In this document: positions 6,268 through 8,366 of the stretch, one piece after another
Layout: each line of letters starts with the position of its first letter
Position numbering within the stretch: the stretch's first letter is position 1
Assembly (NCBI GenBank): GCA_018396565.1
Contig: JAGTQO010000068.1
Location: 1-8,366 of the forward strand
DNA length: 8,366 nt
Source of the DNA: Candidatus Bathyarchaeota archaeon
GTDB taxonomy: Archaea; Thermoproteota; Bathyarchaeia; 40CM-2-53-6; RBG-13-38-9
Reading direction: 5' to 3'
Translations under genes and position numbers: made by a program
The notes under the pieces: generated by a model
Databases searched by the model: none
What the model was told of the DNA's origin: nothing
The model's input: only the letters and a program-made list of their open reading frames with translations

Positions 6268-6663
6268 ATGAATATAATGGCTGGAGGGAGATTCGGACTT
6301 AATCTTCATTCATTCGACATCGATGTAGAGGGTGGAGGTTTGAGTGAGAACTTCGATACCGCAGTATCCTCGACAATTGAGATGACCCTCCGCCTCATAC
6401 TCGGTGATAGAACAGCCGAAGCCCTCTACTCTCACATCTCAAGAGAGTACAATATTGACAGGAAGAGTCTCGCCTCCAATATCCAAATCCTATGCAAGGT
6501 CTTGCACGACATCTTCGGGGATAGTGGTAAGGTTATTCAGAGGGTTATAGTTCGTAGCTTATGCGAAAATATGAATATCGAGTATGGCACACTCCCTACA
6601 GACGACCTTCCATCAGCATTATCTGAACTCCACAGACTCAGACATCCATCTACGGCCCAATAA
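6268..6663 (+). CDS. Small helical protein resembling archaeal NitrOD5/DUF3227 domains
   Basis: This 131-aa protein has a low-complexity N-terminus (about 1-27, glycine-rich) and then a helical domain (about 28-121). The domain shows the pattern I associate with archaeal NitrOD5/DUF3227 proteins: ILGDRTAEALYSHISREYNI (44-63), a spacer predicted to carry LxxxLHDIFGDSGKVI (75-90, aromatic-Gly-x-x-Gly-hydrophobic), then VIVRSLCENMNI (93-104). The family is from memory and its biochemical function is not known to me; output or dimerisation domains of archaeal signalling proteins have been named this way. It begins 3 bases after the winged-helix gene with an AGGT about 8 bases ahead of its ATG, so the pair is probably one transcript. 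An in-frame ATG at 6277 is an alternative start. It converges on the ATPase gene across 34 bases. Confidence 0.65.
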   Translation: MNIMAGGRFGLNLHSFDIDVEGGGLSENFDTAVSSTIEMTLRLILGDRTAEALYSHISREYNIDRKSLASNIQILCKVLHDIFGDSGKVIQRVIVRSLCENMNIEYGTLPTDDLPSALSELHRLRHPSTAQ

Positions 6664-6697
6664 AGTTGAGAATACCACTTTTACAATCGGTAGACTC

Positions 6698-7672
6698 CTA
6701 GCTTGTCTTGAAGATGCCACGTTCAGGGCTGAAAGAGTAGGCAACCCATGAGGTGTCATACTTCGCATTTCGCATCTTCAGTATCCTCAATTGAGTCTTG
6801 AGGGTTCCAAGCTCCTCAACAATTTTTGTCTCTATAACTCCATCTACAACCTCCTGGGCTGCGACGACTATGGCAGGATGGAAGACCCCGTTTGCGAGGC
6901 TCACTAGAAAATTCACCTCAGACTTCCTAACCCTCGCAGTGATCCTTCTGAGAAACTCAATGGAGGACTTAACTCCTGCAGATTGGAAGAGGGTTGTGGC
7001 AGAGTCAAGGACAAGCAATCCATTATTCTCAGGTAAGAGTTTGGACAGAAGTATTGCCTGCTCAACGAGGTTACTCGGATCCACAGCATATTTCTCACCA
7101 CTCTCGGAGCCGACTAGTTTTGAGTAGCAGTCTACAAAGACGATTTTCCCATCAGCCTCATAATGTTCAACGTCGACACCCAACTTGATTATGGCCTCTC
7201 TTATTCTAGATGGGAAGTCGTCTGTCGAGACATATGTCACACCCCTACCCTCCCTCAGAAACTCAGCAACCATCTGGTAGATGAAGAGCTCCCTCCCAGA
7301 TCCCGGATCTCCCATCAGAAGAATAGTTGACGGCGACGGGATGCCACCTTGGAGCAGCTCATCCACGAAATCTATGCCGGTGCTTAGCTTATTCTCTAAG
7401 ATTTTCCCTTTATACTTCGGTTCACCGGTCAGCCTGGCGGTGACCAGCCTCTGAATCTCATCATCCATCTCTTTGTTGAACCTATAATACTTAACCTCTT
7501 TTACAAGACCTATCTTGACGAAGTCTTCGATAGCTCTCTTCAAATCGGATGGTTTTTCACCTAACCTCTCAGCAAGCTCCTCGAGGGTACCAGACTGGCT
7601 CGGATCCTTATGGAATAGCATAAGTAGGGCGGCCTTAGCATCCGTGTCGATTATGCGCTCAGCAATATCCAT
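6698..7672 (-). CDS. Winged-helix plus KaiC/RAD55-like RecA-superfamily ATPase domain protein with degenerate Walker A
   Basis: Residues ~1-65 form a winged-helix-like segment (DAKAALLMLF, GTLEELAERLGEKPSDLKRA, GLVKEVKYYRF), and ~95-324 a KaiC/RadA-type core: LSTGIDFVDELLQGGIP (96-112), P-loop position GDPGSGRE (121-128), a TDD (150-152) where KaiC-like proteins usually have a glutamate pair, and Walker B GLLVLDS (218-224). The P-loop lacks the standard lysine and Ser/Thr (GK[ST] replaced by GRE), so ATP binding or hydrolysis may be reduced or lost. Relatives include regulatory and recombination ATPases; here the fused DNA-binding domain favours a regulatory role, which is inference. ATG at 7672 is chosen because a GAGG lies 9 bases upstream; an in-frame TTG at 7687 would add 5 residues. 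It is a lone gene with no KaiB-type partner in view. Confidence 0.85.
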   Translation of the reverse strand: MDIAERIIDTDAKAALLMLFHKDPSQSGTLEELAERLGEKPSDLKRAIEDFVKIGLVKEVKYYRFNKEMDDEIQRLVTARLTGEPKYKGKILENKLSTGIDFVDELLQGGIPSPSTILLMGDPGSGRELFIYQMVAEFLREGRGVTYVSTDDFPSRIREAIIKLGVDVEHYEADGKIVFVDCYSKLVGSESGEKYAVDPSNLVEQAILLSKLLPENNGLLVLDSATTLFQSAGVKSSIEFLRRITARVRKSEVNFLVSLANGVFHPAIVVAAQEVVDGVIETKIVEELGTLKTQLRILKMRNAKYDTSWVAYSFSPERGIFKTS

Positions 7673-7711
7673 TTTTTGAGTCCTCAAAATAATAAAGAGC
7701 CTTATTCAGTT

Positions 7712-7719
7712 AAATATTT
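7712..7719. promoter_or_regulatory. Palindromic TATA-like element shared by two divergent genes
   Basis: AAATATTT is its own reverse complement and is nearly central in the 81-base gap between the starts at 7672 and 7754. Counting about 25 bases from its centre gives start sites near 7690 (minus) and 7741 (plus), with leaders of about 18 and 13 bases that both keep their ribosome sites. One element could therefore direct both genes. Inferred from spacing only. Confidence 0.4.
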
Positions 7720-7753
7720 CCAACACACATCTTTAAAGGATGAAGGTGAAGAC

Positions 7754-8366
7754 ATGTCTGGAAGTTGGCGGGTAATAAATTTTGAGAGTAGCGACGCCCC
7801 AACAAACATGGCTGTCGATGAGGCTATTCTAATATGCCGTTCCAGGGGTGAGAGCCCAAACACGTTGAGACTCTACAGCTGGGAGCCCTCAGCGGTGTCG
7901 ATAGGATTCTTCCAGAGCCTCCGAGATGAGGTTGACATCGATGCCTGCAGGAGGGAAGGAGTTGATATTGTCAGAAGGATCACTGGAGGCGGGGCTGTCT
8001 ACCATGACAGCCGAGGAGAGGTCACCTACAGTCTTATTGTGGGTGAGGGTGAACATAATATTCCGAAGGACATCTTGAGCTCTTACAGGCTCATATGTAG
8101 TGGAGTAATTAAGGGTCTGGAGCTTCTAGGCGTAAAGGCCACATTCCAACCTGTAAATGACATTCTTGTGAATGGTAGGAAGATATCTGGAAACGCTCAG
8201 ACGAGGAGAATGGGCGTTATCCTGCAGCATGGAACAGTCCTTGTAGATGCCGACTTGAAGAGAATGTTTCGGTTACTGAAGGTTTCAGACGAGAAGATCC
8301 GTGACAAGATGATAAAGTCTGCTGAGGAGAGAGTGACGACTCTCAGAAGGGAGCTCTCATCGAATC
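7754..8366 (+). CDS. lplA: Lipoate-protein ligase A family protein (partial, C-terminus outside window)
   Basis: The 204 visible residues match the catalytic domain of lipoate-protein ligase A, the cytoplasmic enzyme that adenylates lipoate and attaches it to a lysine of lipoyl domains (2-oxoacid dehydrogenases, glycine cleavage H protein). Key motifs are RRITGGGAVYHD (74-85, lipoyl-AMP binding loop), NDILVNGRKISGNAQ (135-149) with the conserved lysine K143, and GVILQHGTVL (154-163). The C-terminal visible part KMIKSAEERVTTL resembles the LplA K.I.S...RVTNL pattern. An octanoyl- or lipoyl-transferase of the LipM/LipL type is less likely, since no catalytic cysteine is evident in the visible part, but it cannot be excluded. 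Some archaea encode a separate accessory LplB, which could lie beyond the edge. ATG at 7754 has AGGTG about 5 bases upstream. Confidence 0.93.
   Translation, partial: MSGSWRVINFESSDAPTNMAVDEAILICRSRGESPNTLRLYSWEPSAVSIGFFQSLRDEVDIDACRREGVDIVRRITGGGAVYHDSRGEVTYSLIVGEGEHNIPKDILSSYRLICSGVIKGLELLGVKATFQPVNDILVNGRKISGNAQTRRMGVILQHGTVLVDADLKRMFRLLKVSDEKIRDKMIKSAEERVTTLRRELSSN

Noticed and set aside
6664..6697. Bidirectional terminator between convergent genes
   Set aside because: The 34-base gap has no stem-loop and only a TTTT run; termination may occur here but nothing specific supports it.
6798..7127. 109-codon open frame on the plus strand
   Set aside because: It is antisense to the KaiC-like gene, where Walker B and the core strands are encoded.
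6698..7672. Circadian KaiC clock gene
   Set aside because: Only one RecA-like domain is present, the P-loop is degenerate, a winged helix is fused in front, and no kaiB-like gene is near.
7740..7775. 11-codon open frame from ATG 7740 overlapping the lipoate ligase start
   Set aside because: It is out of frame, very short, and lacks its own spacing to a ribosome site; the ATG at 7754 is supported by LplA similarity.
1..8366. CRISPR array, tRNA/rRNA genes, insertion sequences
   Set aside because: No regularly spaced repeats, no cloverleaf-like or rRNA-like stretches and no transposase-like frames were found on either strand.

Overview
The window looks archaeal, most likely a Thermoproteota/Bathyarchaeia-type genome. 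This is inferred from frequent GTG and TTG starts, AGG/AGA-rich arginine codons, AT-rich TATA-like boxes roughly 40 nt or less ahead of several starts, a KaiC/RAD55-type ATPase with an N-terminal winged helix, and a small helical protein resembling archaeal NitrOD5/DUF3227 domains. I could not run searches, so the lineage is only a guess.

About two thirds of the window (1-5733) is a peptide/nickel-class (Dpp/Opp) ABC importer locus split into two divergent arms around a 277-base control region (1171-1447). On the minus strand are DppD-like (181-1170) and the start of DppF-like (1-175, cut by the window edge) ATPases. On the plus strand are the substrate-binding protein (1448-3286) and two permeases, DppB-like (3304-4290) and DppC-like (4294-5733). 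Together they make a complete importer: an anchored binding protein, two membrane subunits and two ATPases.

Two parts of this importer are unusual. The binding protein reads as a circular permutation of the SBP_bac_5 fold: the half that is normally C-terminal comes first, after a signal peptide, and the half that is normally N-terminal follows, then a C-terminal membrane anchor. The DppC-like permease carries about 200 residues of beta-rich extracytoplasmic sequence between its first membrane helix and the usual LGTD motif, where canonical members have roughly 30 residues.

Region 5734-6663 holds a small two-gene unit: a winged-helix regulator (5809-6264) and a NitrOD5/DUF3227-like protein (6268-6663). 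Just upstream is a 10+10 bp perfect inverted repeat (5755-5784) with an AT-rich TATA-like box in its spacer, which looks like an operator.

Region 6664-8366 has a convergent gene for a winged-helix plus KaiC/RecA-like ATPase with a degenerate Walker A motif (6698-7672). Facing away from it is the start of a lipoate-protein ligase A gene (7754 to the right edge). The last two genes diverge from a short intergenic region with one palindromic TATA-like element. No tRNA, rRNA, CRISPR array or insertion sequence was seen.
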